A DNA stretch of 64,000 nt from NCBI RefSeq assembly GCF_004798865.1, contig NW_025335941.1, positions 13,778,066 through 13,842,065 on the forward strand. Reading direction: 5' to 3'. The translations under genes and the position numbers were made by a program. Position 1 is the stretch's first letter. Every line of letters starts with the position of its first letter. Shown here piece after piece: positions 20,485 to 32,645 of the stretch. This stretch comes from Varanus komodoensis (taxonomy: Eukaryota; Chordata; Lepidosauria; Squamata; Varanidae). The notes under the pieces are model-generated. The model had not been told where the DNA came from. It was given only the letters and a program-made list of their open reading frames with translations, and made no database searches.

Positions 20485-21335
20485 ACCCAGGGTCTGGTGC
20501 AGCTCTGGGTCCTGGAGCTAGCCTAGGTTTGGCAGCAATAGTGAGCAAGGAAAAAGAATACCATGAATGCCTCCTTTGGATTGTCAGTCTGGATGGGTAG
20601 GGCATTCCCCCCAGGACATGCTTCTGTTAGTGGTAAAGTTTAGGATACCTGGTTTCCTGTTTGGCTCTGGGGGCCTAGTTGCAGCTTAGATTGCACAGAG
20701 TGAGCAGTCAACAAGTGCACCCCACCACCCCCGCACTACCTTTCAATCTGTATGGAGATAGATTTTATCCCACTGTTGGGTTAACTTCATGCTAGGATTG
20801 GGTTGAAAGGTTGGACTCCTTGTCTTGCTCCAAGGGCCTGGAACTATCCTAATTTTAGCAGACAGTGTGAGTAACCAACACGAACACAAGGCTGCAGCAT
20901 TTGGCCATGCCATGTGGGTGGAGAGGGATCTTCCTTCCATGTTACATTTCAGGTTAGGGTAGAAAAACATAGCTCCCCCGTAACTATAGGGTGACCTGTT
21001 CCAGATTTGGGGGAGAATAGCACAATGATACTTTTGAGCATTATTTCAAGATGGAAAGAGATTGTAACCCTGTGCAGGGTTGGGGTTGAGGTTGTGGTTA
21101 GGGTTATCAAAACCTGAGTCCTTGTGCAGCTCTCAGGGTCTGCAAATAGCCTACAATAAGCAGCCAGAGCAGGTGGTCAACAAGACTAAGTGCTGCATTG
21201 GTCATGTGATCTGAATGCAGAGGAATGCCCAGGTCAGCAGGGAGGGTGCTTTTGTTGGAGGTCACTCTGCAGTCTAGGCTAGTTTCAGGCTCTTGGTGTT
21301 GTACAAATGCAAGACTCAGTCTACTCTGCCTTGAT
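20485..21335. repeat. Diverged tandem repeat, unit about 150-170 bases
   Basis: A block of the form 'ctggtgcagctctgggtcctg ... gcagcaatagtgagca' recurs. I see it starting near 20487, 20645, 20814 and 21114, with a weaker trace near 20970. Each unit carries a version of 'cagagtgagcagtcaacaag', followed some 50 bases later by a 'catgtgggtggagaggga'-like or 'ctgaatgcagaggaat'-like piece. Spacing of about 158, 169 and 300 (twice 150) supports an old array. It sits between the LTR relic and the BovB tail and is non-coding. Confidence 0.45.
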
Positions 21336-21336
21336 T

Positions 21337-21676
21337 TGTTGTTGCTAGTCACGAAGTCATGTCCGACCCATCGCAACCCCATGGACAACATTTCTCCAGG
21401 CCTTCCTGTCCTCCACCATCCCCCAGAGTCCACTTATGCTCAGGCCGACTGCTTCAGTGACTCCGTCTAGCCACCTCATCCTCTGCCTCCCCCTTCTTCT
21501 TTTGCCATCTATTGTTCCCAGCATTAGGCTCTTCTCCAGGAAGTCCTTCCTTCTTATTAGGTGGTCAAAGTATTTGAGTTTCATCTGCAGTATCTGGCCT
21601 TCTAAAGAGCTGTCAGGGTTGATCTCCTCTAGGACTGAATGGTTTGATTGTCTTGCAGTCCAAGGGACTCTCAGGA
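21337..21676 (-). mobile_element. RTE/BovB LINE, 3' end
   Basis: The minus-strand protein at 21357-21584 reads KYFDHLIRRKDFLEKSLMLG, then RRRGRQRMRWLDGVTEAV and DRKAWRNVVHGV. This is the well-known C-terminal tail of the BovB polyprotein (cattle copies: FGHLMRRTDSLEKTLMLG, then RGRQRMRWLDGITDSM). The element ends at the low-coordinate side with TTG-type repeats, the usual BovB terminus. The 5' side stops near 21676 inside 'agactcctgagagtcccttgg', so it is 5'-truncated, as most LINE copies are. Well preserved. Confidence 0.9.
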
Positions 21677-21679
21677 GTC

Positions 21680-23270
21680 TTCATAGCAATAAAATCTGTA
21701 TAATAATGCCTGACCTATTGAGTTACAATCAGCATAACAATAGTTTGCTATATAAATAAATCAGGTTTTTACTCTAGTTTTGCTCTAGTTTTTGACTATC
21801 AGAACAGACTTAAGATGACTTGTTTTATTAATAAGGTTTTATTTTGTGCTCCAAGATGTATACTTTGTTTTGGTCACAAAAGCATGCCAAAGGCTTTTTG
21901 TTATGCAAATCTGGGGACACTGGATATACCAGCCATGTTTTAGTTTATAGAAAGAAATAAAAAATGCTGGAGGACTAAAATTTTGGGTCCTTTTGTACTA
22001 TCCTAAGTTTGACAGTGTCTGAGAAGGATTAGATTGTAGTTCTACTTCTGTGGACAATTGAACAATAAAATGCGAGCTTGGGGTGAGAAAATTATGCAAT
22101 AATGTGGGAGTAAGTCCATGTGATAGGGAATGTGTATCAGTGGTCTTTTAAACATGGCTGATATTTTAATTGAAATTGTTTTAAACTGTTGGATTTCTTT
22201 TAAACATTCTGTGTTGACATTTTATGTGTTATTAATTATATTTGTATTTTGCAATCTTATGATTTGTTGTGCATTGTTTAGATAGGTTCAGATATCGGAC
22301 AATATAGAAATGAAAACAGCAACAATGACAACAACAAACTTATATAGCAAGTCTTTAGCATCTTGGAAGTATGGTCATTTCATTCAACAAGGCAGAATTA
22401 AATACAGGCTGAAAAAAGCATTATTTGTCCATATGCAAATACTACTGTTTTGGAAGTGTGAGAATATATTAAACATGGCCAATGCAATTCTTTTCCCGAA
22501 TATAGTTATTTATTATTTGTAGTGAATTGGATGCCAGGTGAAAGGTTGCTAGGCAGACCTGGTCAGTCATGGCCCAATGGAAATTTTTAAGTACTTGCAG
22601 TTGGAGCTCACTGTCTTTACAAATCACTCTTTCTGCTAACGACAACCAATACTTTCATATACAATTACAGACCAGCTCCATCTTCTCCTGAGCTGAGACT
22701 CGTTGGAATCATATGTATTGATCTTGCTAATAGAAGTCAAGAAAAATGAAATTACTGCGGCTTCTTGTGGCAAAACTATGATAAATGGGACCTTAGAAAA
22801 ATATGGGGGAAATCTTTTCTGATGTGGATTATTTTAATAACTAAAAATGATGGTCTTTTAAATAAATTTTGTCTTTCCATTATGCACATTCTCAGCATAG
22901 CCAAAAATGATGTTTCTGCTACTTTTACTAGCTTCATCTAATGGAAGCATGCTTAAAGAGTTGGAGCAATACAAGCTATCCCTAAAGAGAAAGGAGGATA
23001 CAAAGAGAAATGCAAATATATTACATGGTTATTAAAAAGAACTAACATTCTGAAATTTTGTAGACAATTGTGCTGACTCCAAGGGTTCTCGAAAGCATGT
23101 GCACATCATGTCCATAGGAAAATGTATCATAAAAAAGACGGGTTACTTGGAAGAAGAGTTGTTTTCATTGCTTATGACCTTATTTCAAGGCTTTAAAACT
23201 AAAATGTCCCCCCCTCCCTCTTTCTAACATCTTCCTATGATTTTATTTAACACTTTTGTATACTGTCGCA
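21680..23270. other. Unassigned AT-rich sequence
   Basis: No repeat or exon recognised. Long A/T runs are common and frames are short. Confidence 0.45.
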
Positions 23271-23275
23271 ATAGC

Positions 23276-23460
23276 CACATGGCCCAAACTTTTTCAGCTG
23301 TTGCTCCCTTTCCTCTTGGGTGACAATCCTAGGGCCCTCATGCTTCTTTCTTTGTATTAGGTTTATTGCTCTACTGCAAATTTAAAACAACCAGTCACTG
23401 CCCTCCTGCATCTTTCCACCACCCCCAGGAGAGCGGTACTGCTAGCTTTGGGGATCACTG
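23276..23460. mobile_element. hAT-like non-autonomous relic
   Basis: The left end 'catggcccaaactttttcagctgttgctccc' and the right end 'tagctttggggatcactg' (reverse complement CAGTGATCCCCAAAGCTA) match the general form of hAT termini such as CAGTGGTTCCCAAACTTTTTCAG. No convincing 8-bp target duplication remains, so the copy is old or its left boundary is off by a few bases. Confidence 0.45.
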
Positions 23461-23464
23461 CCCT

Positions 23465-24520
23465 AGAGGATGCTAAGTCCAAACTGCTGTTTACTACAGG
23501 CTAGATTTTATTCACGGACACTTTATGCCACTGAACAGGGATGCCTGTCTTGTTGACTAACAACATGGCAGTATGATTATTGGCAGTGATTCCTTTTAAC
23601 AGAAATGGTTTGCACTTTATAATTTTAATTCTTAATTCTTTATACTCTTGGCTCCTGCCAGTATACACTGTGCCTTTCCCTGAAAGAAAATTCATATGGT
23701 TAAACTCAATATGAACTTAAAGAATTAGTGAATAATGCTTACTTGCAAAAATGAATAGCAAGTGCTGGAGAAAATGTAATAAGATAAAATAATATGCTTT
23801 GGAAACCTTTTCTGATATATTTCTGAAATACCTATCAGTCTTGTTGTTAAAACCAAGGCATATTTAATACAGGAAACCTTTGGACTGTTAGTTGCAAAGC
23901 ATCATCTACCTTTAGAAAGCCAAAGAAAGTGTTACTAGGGAAAGCATAAATAAATATAAGTTTTAAAGCATACTAGCAGTCTTTCATTCTCCTTCTTACC
24001 CTCCCTCTTATGTATGACATATGTAAAGAATGTTTGCTGGCAAGCTCATGATGTTATATTTGACATCGAACTGGGGTGTGAAGCATGACCCTGTTTAGTT
24101 CTTGCCTCACGTCCAAGCTTAAGTGTCCCTAGAATAGCTCCACAGCCCCTACTCACCACAGTGTTTTATTGATTATTGTGTGGCACCCAGGGCACTGGAA
24201 AGGAATTGGAGGCCTTATCCCTGAGGGGCTCAGAAGATGTCTGGGCCTTCACTTCTGAGTTAGGTGGAGACAATAGTGTGAACTTTGGCTTCCCACCCTG
24301 TCACTGCAGGGCTTGACATCAATGGCCTGAGGCCATCAAAGAAAATGAACTGGGGAAGCGCTCTCCACAGTTACTGAACATGTCACCCACGAAGAGGACA
24401 AAATAAAACATGAAACTGCATGATGTGGCTAGTATAATTTAAATAGAAATATGGTGCATGTGATCACAGTGAGAAAGAGCATGAACAGATGACCCATTGC
24501 CATTGTTGGGCAAATTTGGT
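23465..24520. other. Unassigned AT-rich sequence
   Basis: Nothing recognised. A 64-codon minus frame at 23501-23695 has no motif. Confidence 0.45.
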
Positions 24521-24524
24521 TTCC

Positions 24525-24612
24525 CTAGATGTTCTGACACACAATTCCCATCATCTTTCAGCATTGGTGAAAATAGCTAGGACTGATGGGAGTTGTATGC
24601 TGAAACAACTGG
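24525..24612. repeat. Palindromic repeat of the 'aactcccatcat' type
   Basis: The left arm 'tagatgttctgacacacaattcccatcat' and the right arm 'gatgggagttgtatgctgaaacaactgg' are imperfect inverted copies around a 30-base centre. This is a diverged member of a widespread reptile hairpin repeat. Confidence 0.6.
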
Positions 24613-24614
24613 TT

Positions 24615-25240
24615 GGTCACAGCTTGCCCACTGCTGGCTTATTTGTACTTCCAAAAGACTTTTCACAGAGTCCTGTATTAAAGTCTCTGTGGAATCATGG
24701 GATGTTTTTATGGGCATTCTGTTGTGAGCATTCTGGAAGATAATATATTCCTTGGCAAGTGGTTCTTGCCAACCCTGCCAGATAGAATATACTGCAAATA
24801 GAGCAGGAGAGAAGGGTCTATACAAGGCTGAAGCTCCCTCTTGATCTGCCCCTGGGAACAGTACCTGCACTGTCTGAACAAACTTTGAAAAAGAAACAGA
24901 AATTACTGTGCTCCTTCCTCACTCAGAGTCTAAGAGCAGGTAAGAGACATAAAAGATTTATTCAACAAAAGTCAGCTATCATTTAGCTGGTGCTAATGGT
25001 GTGACTGGTCCTACTAGGAAAGTTCTTAGGCAGTTGGACACAGAATTTAAAAGCTTAGAGGTCACTGTCTGAATGAACTGTGGCAGCTCTGCCTGATGCT
25101 GGGTCAACACGCCAGGGGTCTGAACTAAGGAAGTGCTTGGTTATGGCCCCAGGTTAAAGAATATGGGTTTTGGCTGTATGATAGAGATTTTGCCCATAAA
25201 TAAACAGTCTTGGTAAAAGGATCAGAACATTTTGTTTGGT
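24615..25240. other. Unassigned sequence
   Basis: No feature recognised. A 97-codon minus frame (24577-24870) overlaps the palindromic repeat. Confidence 0.4.
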
Positions 25241-25242
25241 AC

Positions 25243-25420
25243 TGTTGGGAAAATTTGGATAAATCTTGGCAGAAAAATGTTGCTTATATGTGCTTTTGTG
25301 TCATAAAATCAAACCTTCACTCTTTCTCAGAAGCGTCGGCTTTCCAAGCCAAGTGACTCTTTAATATTGCTGTTGTCTTAAGAAAATGACACCCTTCCCC
25401 CTTCCCCTCTTTCACTCTTC
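25243..25420 (+). mobile_element. LTR relic, second family (fossil)
   Basis: It starts TGTTGGGAAAATTTGG and continues with 'aaatcttggcagaaaaatgttgctt' and 'tgcttttgtgtcataaa', all of which recur at 33640-33710 with few changes. The longer copy at 33.6 kb has the look of an LTR. The right end here is not defined and could reach 25.6 kb. Confidence 0.45.
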
Positions 25421-25887
25421 TTCTCCCCTCTAGCTATAAGTGAGAGCAATCAGGCCATTCAGTCGAATACACAATCACCACTACAATGTTGCTGCATAGT
25501 CCCTGCAGGAATTCACAGTTTAACAAGAAGTATTTAGTTAGCTAGCCCAGAGTGCTTCCCATGCTATAGCCAATAAGAAAGGTGTGGATCACTCAGGGTC
25601 TGAGCCTTCTTGATAACAGAATGTAACAGATGATTTCATGAATGGTTTCTCAATAGCCGGAATTTACATGTCTAAGCAGACCTGGGAGATGGGTTCAAGG
25701 TTCTGGAATTTACTCACCTGAATGAGTCAATGCACTGCAATTAGAAATATTGTAATCTTATTGTCACTTGTATGTTTGGCTGATCTTCCTTATCTGTTCT
25801 GTATATGATGACCTCAGAATTTCATTGTAATGTCATCTTTCCCATGAACCCGAGTTTTTATTTCCTCCTCACAAATTGAAAACCCAG
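25421..25887. other. Unassigned sequence, possibly the rest of the LTR relic
   Basis: C/T-rich at first, then AT-rich. No clear alignment with the 33.6-kb copy beyond the first 150 bases. Confidence 0.3.

Positions 25888-25931
<44 letters not shown>
25888..25931. repeat. (AAT)n microsatellite
   Basis: An uninterrupted run of about 14 trinucleotide units. Confidence 0.95.
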
Positions 25932-25934
25932 TCT

Positions 25935-27735
25935 GTCAGTACCGAGGAACTAGCATGGATCTGTGAATATTTAATACAGGAATCTTACCAGTTCTCATAT
26001 GAGATTTATAAACTTGGGGATGGGATCAGTGTTATGAGCAACTCATTATTTTAGGTTTCAATATTTTCATGTGGCCCCCAGGAAGAGCATGGAAAGTGCT
26101 CCATGTGGCCTGGAATGGCTTCTTCTGGGAATACATTACAAGAAGGTTTCAATGTGTAGATTCCAGCTTGGGAGTCTGACGTTTTGCCTTTCCTGTGTCA
26201 GTCCTGACCTTTATTTGCCTGCTGGGAGGAGGATGATGGCATTTCCCCGCAGAAAAATATTAACTGCACAAACTTTTCCTGCTTTCTCATCATAGTCATC
26301 AGCAGCTTTGTCAGACATCAACTGCGCTGTTGTGCTGTTAGCACATATTGGATCCGTTTGGGCCTACACCTTTGGCAGTTGCACCCTGTTGATTCCGAAC
26401 TACTGAGAGCTCCTCTTTGTACTGTGGCAAGGTGACCATTAACTATGTTTGACAAAAAGAATGTATTTTCATGTAGTGCTAAGGAAATCCTTGCTCAAGA
26501 TAAACAGCATTCCCACCCTCAGCACCCCTCCCCTTGCTTGCTTCGTGCCAAGAAGTCCTAAATAGTCTCTCTGTAGTTATATTTTCCCCTGCTTTTATTA
26601 CTTCATCTTGGAGTTCACTGAAGAACTGGGAGCCAGAAAAGTTAAGCAAAGCTAAAACAGCTGAAAGGCTACAGAGCTTGCCATAAATACAGATATTTCT
26701 TCGCAAATGCATAAGTGGATTGATGGTTACTAATGCTACCTGTCCAGCACTAATCCATTTGGAAAGTGTCTGGTTTTTGTTTCTATTGAGGGTCTATTCA
26801 CATGATGATTTCATTTTTACAGCTAGCAACTTCCAGTTACAGTCAGCCAATGCTGGCTTCCAGGAGCGAAAGCCTGGAGAGTCAGGTGATGGCGTTCTGT
26901 CATCAGGTATTGGGAGCGATCCAGGATCTGTTGACATGTGGGTTGTGCTCATGGACAGTTCTGCCCGGTTTTCAGGGATCCCACCTCCCCATCCCCTGTG
27001 TTGCAATCCATACCATTTGGCAGGAACTCGTGACCCCCTCTGTAGCTCTCTCTGGGGGTTGGGGGGAATGCTGTGGGGAGAAGAGGGTGGGGAAACCCAC
27101 TTCAGCCAGTTCAATTGCATATATCTAAATCAGGATGCATAACACTGAATTCAGTCTGTTTCATCTTTGCTCATACAACCTGATTTGCCCTTCAGCCTTC
27201 CCTGTTATTTACACTTGTGTTTCTATGACATTTAATTAGGTTTAGAAAGACAGCGACCCTTTTAATGCTTTCAACATACCCCCACCCTATGACATGTCCT
27301 TTCACTTATGTACAACATGCCAACACCTTTCCATATGATTAGGAAGCTTTCTTTAGATGTGCCTGGTTCATGTGAAGCATTCTGTAAGAATGCCTATAGC
27401 CGGCTGGTGGAGAGGGCATGGTGAAGTCATATCATCATATGCTCCATCATATGGAGTTCCTTCATAAATCTGCAGTATCCCTGTGCACAGGCATGCTTCT
27501 GTGTGGGTAGGCGTCCCTCCAGACAGATATGCCAGGAAATGCACATATAGCAAGGATGGATCTTGCCATCTTTCTTGCCCTACAGACTTTCATTCGTGAC
27601 AAGGGGTGCAACGCAAGGATTCTGACTGCATGGAGAAGTGCCTACACACATGCAAGAAGATACATGCATGTGCATACAATGGATGTGGACTCTGCTACCA
27701 CAATGCTGTGGCCATCACCTAAGGATCAGGGATGG
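25935..27735. other. Unassigned sequence with a GC-richer block
   Basis: No repeat recognised. At 26720-27142 the plus strand is open for 140 codons, while two other frames (one on each strand) are open for 108 codons over nearly the same bases. Openness in three frames at once points to base composition and not to coding. No motif or splice border supports an exon. Confidence 0.4.
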
Positions 27736-27740
27736 ACCAT

Positions 27741-28036
27741 GACTTTACTTATTTATCAAATGTATATCTCATTCTTCCTTTAAAATGGTGCTTAAGGTGG
27801 CTAACAACAATAAAAGACAGTGTATGAAAATATAAAATGTAAGAGCACATTATTAAAAAGAAATAAATACTGCTCTCAGGTTAAAATTTACTTCAGCAAA
27901 CAAGTCATGGTAAAAACTCAAAAACTGTCTGAGTGAAATGTCTTTGCCTGCTGATAGAAGGACAATAGGCATGGAATTAGCTTGGCCTTGCTTGGGCAGG
28001 AGTTCCAGTGACAAAGAGAGGGACTAGCTACCTGTG
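27741..28036 (-). repeat. LINE-derived squamate repeat, reverse orientation
   Basis: A 'tttacttatttatcaaatgtatatc' start, 'aaggtggctaacaacaataaaa', an A-rich middle and 'caggagttccagtgacaaagag' follow the same order as the copies at 15.7, 32.6 and 51.4 kb. Confidence 0.5.
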
Positions 28037-28040
28037 GCAT

Positions 28041-28143
28041 GAAGCTATACAGGATCAGCCCTGGTTAGAATCTGAATGGGGGACCAACTGAGCAGGTGGT
28101 TAGACCGAGTGGCCTTCTAGGGTCCGTCCCACTGTATGGTTCT
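28041..28143 (+). mobile_element. 5S-rRNA-headed SINE fragment
   Basis: The words 'gaagctatacaggatcag' and 'cctggttagaatctgaatgggggac' correspond to box A and box C of the 5S rRNA internal promoter (normal 5S: 'gaagctaagcagggtc' and 'cctggttagtacttggatgggagac'). The remainder, 'ggtccgtcccactgtatggttct', resembles a CR1-type tail. A better copy is at 43.5 kb. Confidence 0.45.
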
Positions 28144-28144
28144 A

Positions 28145-29295
28145 CCTAGGAGGCCTTCTATCATGTTCCTGCCAAATGTGCCCCCGGGTGTAGTAGGACA
28201 GAGAGAAAGGCATGCTCCTAAGGAAGGATGCAGTCTTTCAATAGTCCAGTCCCAAATAGCATATGGATACTTGAAGAGGGCTAATGAATCCATATCAATG
28301 GGAGTGGTAGTGAAACTGGTAAATACTATACTGGTGAGTGTTTATAGTATCAGTAGAAGCCACCAAAATTTAATGATGAGATCACAGCTTCTCTGATTGC
28401 TGTATGTTCAGTTACAACAAAAAAATGCGGGGGCGGGGAGAGAGACAGCAGCTGCAGATGGACGGGGCAGCAGCCAAAGTGGATTCATTACATCAGCCCC
28501 AAGATCAAAAGTGCTTAAAGTTAACTTCAACTTGTAAACTCCAAAGAAGACAGTCACCATATGATGATTGTCCTGTCTTGAGAAAGACCTTGAGCCTCAC
28601 TTGAATGCATGAAAGACGTTAACATCTGTATAATGTCTGAGGGAGGACATCTCCCTTGTAGCAGGAGACATAAATACTTCAGGGGACTACTCATCTCAGC
28701 ATGAGAAAGATAGTAAGTTGAACCCTTGGAGGGATCTGAAAGAAGGGGCCACTTGTATTTTTGGTTCTGTGTATTATTCAAAGTGGTCCTGGATATTGAT
28801 CTTGTCATATGCCTCCACACTCAAAGCACAATAGCTTGAAGCACAAGACTGATAGGAAGTTTCCAGAGCAGTGCGATCATTTTATTATTATTTTTACAAC
28901 TTTTTTTCAAGCAGCCAACATACCTTGTTTTTCTTTGGAACCTGAAAACCATTGCGGATGTCAGTGGTTCTGTTCCAATACTTTAAATGGAACTTTAAAC
29001 ATAAAATGTAAACATCCATATTGAGCTTATGTTTGGTATAAAGATTATTACTAATAATAATATTACAATTTCCATTTGAGTAAACACTGAAGCACGGTGA
29101 ATGAATTTGTCAAACAAACTCATGGAGTTAGAAACTACCACAGTCTATAATAGGTAGAAGCATTAATTATCAGCAGCTACAAAGAAGTATTTAAATACTG
29201 AACATGCTGGCAAAATTGCAAATGACTTATGTTCCTCTCATGTCCTTAAAATAGCATTTGTAAACTTTCAGCTTCCTCTGATGGTGAGTTCAGTA
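28145..29295. other. Unassigned sequence
   Basis: No feature recognised. Short frames overlap on both strands. Confidence 0.4.
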
Positions 29296-29299
29296 TTAA

Positions 29300-29720
29300 T
29301 CACCTTTGTGACATCTTATATGCAGACCTTGGACAAATCCGCTGGCCCCAATCAAGTACTTTCCTGAGGAAATTGGCCAAATCTAGGTCCTCCGAGGGGG
29401 AGAAGTGGGGTAACGAATCACAACAACTTTGCTATTCAGACAAATCTCTTTTCCAGTGCCCTTAAAGCTTTTTTTTTATATGCTCAGTAAAGACAGCCAC
29501 ACAGGAAACAATAATAGTTTAATCTCTTGAAAAATTTCCTTCCTGCACTATAGCACCATTTCAGACAGGTAGTCAAAGCATGCCAAAGAAAATTAGTAAC
29601 AGCCGATGCCAAGAGCAGGCTGTTACATGACGCTATGAGCTCTGCCTTCCTCCTTTCCCCAAATGGAGTAGAAGTGACTCACTGCTGCTCCTGCACCAGC
29701 TATCAAATACAGGCTGTCCG
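29300..29720. other. Non-repetitive block, candidate conserved non-coding element
   Basis: The block lacks any repeat I know, and is richer in mixed-composition words than its flanks. Examples are 'gcagaccttggacaaatccgctggcccc', 'aacagccgatgccaagagcagg' and 'ttacatgacgctatgagctctg'. It has no open frame of note. This is an impression of constraint only. Confidence 0.25.
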
Positions 29721-29904
29721 GCACTGAAAAATAATATGAAGAAGATTCACCTAGCCAGAGCCAGGAGCTAAGCAGCCTCCTGCCCTGAAGTCCAAGAAGA
29801 GTCCCACTCCCACCTCTCCCTTCTTCTCAGGGCTGTACTCTCAGATGCAAAAACAGTACCCTCGAAAATAGCCTGGCTCAGTGCCACTGGGTGATTTGCA
29901 TTGA

Positions 29905-30010
29905 GATGCAGTTTGGCCAGGTGCCCTCTTTTTACAGAGGACTGTCCTGTATTTTGAAAGCATCCTTTATTTGAAGGGCTTCCCAGTCTAAGTCTAGTGT
30001 AAAGGTAAAG
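29905..30010. repeat. Unnamed dispersed repeat, copy 1
   Basis: The core at about 29953-30000, 'catcctttatttgaagggcttcccagtctaagtct', matches 49957-50005 ('ggatcctctgtttgaagggttgtccagtccaagtct') with few differences and in the same orientation. The family is not recognised. Confidence 0.5.
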
Positions 30011-30430
30011 GGAGGACTGGGCCATGAAGCTGTTCACCAACAGCACAGACAACAGACAGCAAGATACACAGGGTTGCAGTTTTCCATGCTATGATGGATG
30101 TACATTATTTCTATTCAAATAATAATATTAATTTTGAAATGAGTTTTTGTATATGCTAATTTATACTCAGATTTATGTGTTTTTATGTCTTTTTGGAGAC
30201 ACATGCCCTCTTTTTATAGCAATTTATAAAGGGCCACCTTCATGGGATATCATACTTGCCTTTATTTTCCTATTATTCTTTTTTTGGCCAAAAAGCACAG
30301 GAGTATATTTGTTCATTTCTTCCTTCCCCCTTCATTCCTGTCCTTGCTGCCACATCAGTGCTGCCATCTCTTAGATTACTTGTACATCAAGCATCCCTAT
30401 CCAGAGGAAGTCAAGCTTACTGTCATTTGA
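30011..30430. other. Unassigned AT-rich sequence
   Basis: Three overlapping plus-strand frames at 30147-30462 reflect T-rich composition. No exon is inferred. Confidence 0.4.
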
Positions 30431-30431
30431 A

Positions 30432-30525
30432 ATCCATGGGTCTCAATTTAGTTCTCATTTAATTTTGTCATGTAACTAAGTTTGACACAGCTTGCCCCAT
30501 TCGTTTAAATGGGACTTAAGAGCAG
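30432..30525. repeat. Palindromic reptile repeat
   Basis: The arms 'aaatccatgggtctcaattta' and 'cgtttaaatgggacttaaga' are imperfect inverted partners of the hairpin family also seen at 19.2 and 50.1 kb. Confidence 0.5.
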
Positions 30526-30529
30526 CCAA

Positions 30530-32535
30530 GTTTCTCTAGCTTGATATGGATGATAGATGGTTGGGAATTCTTTGGTACACTTTTTGGAAAATCCATATGT
30601 CCTCCTGGGCTGAGGTTAGTATGGAAACAAATCAGAACACAATAGGAAGCTGGAAGATGGATAGATGGGAAGCAAGACCTGTACATACACATGAAAGGAG
30701 AAAGGAGGTGGGTGCATTGACTACTACTCCTTGTTCCAGGAGTATAGAAAGCCTCACTCTGCCTTAATGTACTCAACGTTTGTCCCCATTGCAAGGGCTG
30801 GCAATGCTAGGCAACTGCTCAGTTCATGCCCCAAGAGGGGTGCCACTGCTAACTCTGGGGAGCCTCTGACTTTGGAGTGAGGAGAAGGTGTACCACCTCT
30901 ATTGTTCCTTGGCTGGCAATACAAATGGGGCCCAGAGGGAGAGGGAGAGGCTGCAGCTGGAGACTACAGTGCACATTGGCCCACCTCTGAAAGCAGCAGC
31001 TCTGTATCTCTTCCGCATAGTAGAGTCTACTGTCAAAATGTGACAAGCAATCAAGCAACTTAACAGGCCTTTTGCTGTGGAGTAGCCTCTGTGACATAGC
31101 CGCACGACCTCAGGCCAGTGGGTCAAATACAGTCCTAATCCAGCCACTGGTGGTCACCAGATAGCCACCAGATAGCCCTTTTGCTGGCCCAACGCCTTTC
31201 CCCCAACAACAGATCATTTGGTTGTTTCCTGCCCTTTGCACTTTTTCCCATTCAGAAAGCTTTCAATGGCTTACCTATGGTGTAGCTACTGTCAATAAAA
31301 GCTTTGTTGTCTTGGACCCTTCCCCTGCAAAAAATCTTGGAAATGGAGTTCAGCCCCTAGGCTGGAAGAGGTTCTGCATCTCAGCTCTGCCCCTTTGTGC
31401 TAATGTGGCTGCCAGCTGCCAGCTGCGGTGGGGTGGGGTGCATCAGCACTGAGATGCATTGGGCAAGGGCATGAAGAGGGCTGTGCCATGAATTTTCCTG
31501 CTCCCATTCTACTCAATTGGATGCTGCTTGCAGTTGATGGGGACACTCAATGCCACGATGGTGTTTTGGCAGGTGTTTTGCCATAGGGTTGAAGTCACCA
31601 AGGAAAAAGAGGAGGAACTGTTTTTGGTGGGCTTCATGAGTGCTCCAATATCAAATTCTAACTTTAATCCAAATTAAGAAATTGGAATAGTATTCCAAAA
31701 ATAGGTAAATTGATTAGGCAGTTTACTTTGTAATTGACTTGCTGCATGCAAGTCTGAGAAAGCTGTATTTTGATTTTATTTAGATATCATAAAAGATAAA
31801 ATTTATTTTTCTTCACATTTGCTGTTAACAAGTTTTGATCTTTGCTCACTTTTGTTGGGGAAATTAGCTTACAGTACCAATTAACATGAATTATTAACTT
31901 TTCTATTACTAATTCATTTACTAATGGCCTAAAGACATCACTCTTCAGCAGTCAAAAGTATTGAGGGAAGGTGAAGAAAACAGCAGAACCCTCATTAGAA
32001 TGGCTTGTTGTGCAGGTGGGCAAGGCCATGTGGCATTTATCCCTGCGCGGACATCCTTGACTTCCTTTTGCTAACATGCAGGGTGTAGAAAGCCCACTCC
32101 TTCTTCAATGGCATCATTTCCCAAAGGAAGAGGGACCAGAGCAAAGAGCAGCACAACCTTTTAGGTGTATAAAATGAATTGGTGATAAGGCTACAACCTT
32201 ATCATCAATGAACTACCTAAATAAGCAGAAAAGGTTTATAAGACTTGTGTTGCATATGAAAAAATAAAGTTAAGCTGATTCTGTATTGACCAGATATGCT
32301 GTATTATTTGCTGCCATGTAGCAGATACCGTAAGATGGTGGTAAATACTTCAGAATTTGCTATTTATCTTACTATGCACTTGACTGATAACTGGGGAATA
32401 GAACACCTACAGGCAAATATTTAGCAGGTTGCCGATGCTGGCCCCTTTCTATGACTTTGCGTTTCTTCCTTCCTCTACTCTGATGCACTGGGGGAAGAAG
32501 GAAGAAAAACAGCACAAGGATGTGAGGAAGCAAGT
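30530..32535. other. Unassigned sequence
   Basis: No gene or nameable repeat. At 31297-31330 'gtcaataaaagctttgttgtcttgg' has the look of a polyadenylation signal followed by a G/T-rich stretch, as in an old LTR or transcript end. I could not define an element around it. Confidence 0.4.
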
Positions 32536-32539
32536 GCAC

Positions 32540-32612
32540 CGCTGGGTTCAGATAACACAATAACCCACATTCAAGGGCTGAGTTTGGGACATTGTTGAAC
32601 TATGGGTTGTTG
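32540..32612 (+). repeat. Direct-repeat-ended interspersed repeat, copy C (partial)
   Basis: It starts 'gctgggttcagataacacaataacccac', nearly the same as copy D, and reaches 'attgttgaactatgggttgttg', where it runs into a GTT repeat. Confidence 0.6.
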
Positions 32613-32645
32613 TTGTTGTTTTTGCTGTTGTTGTTATTATTAAAA
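32606..32645. repeat. (GTT)n-rich short tandem repeat
   Basis: Imperfect GTT and ATT units grown from the 'gggttgttg' end of copy C. Confidence 0.8.

Noticed and set aside
26720-27142. 140-codon plus-strand frame as a gene
   Set aside because: Two other frames over the same bases are also open, which points to composition and not coding.
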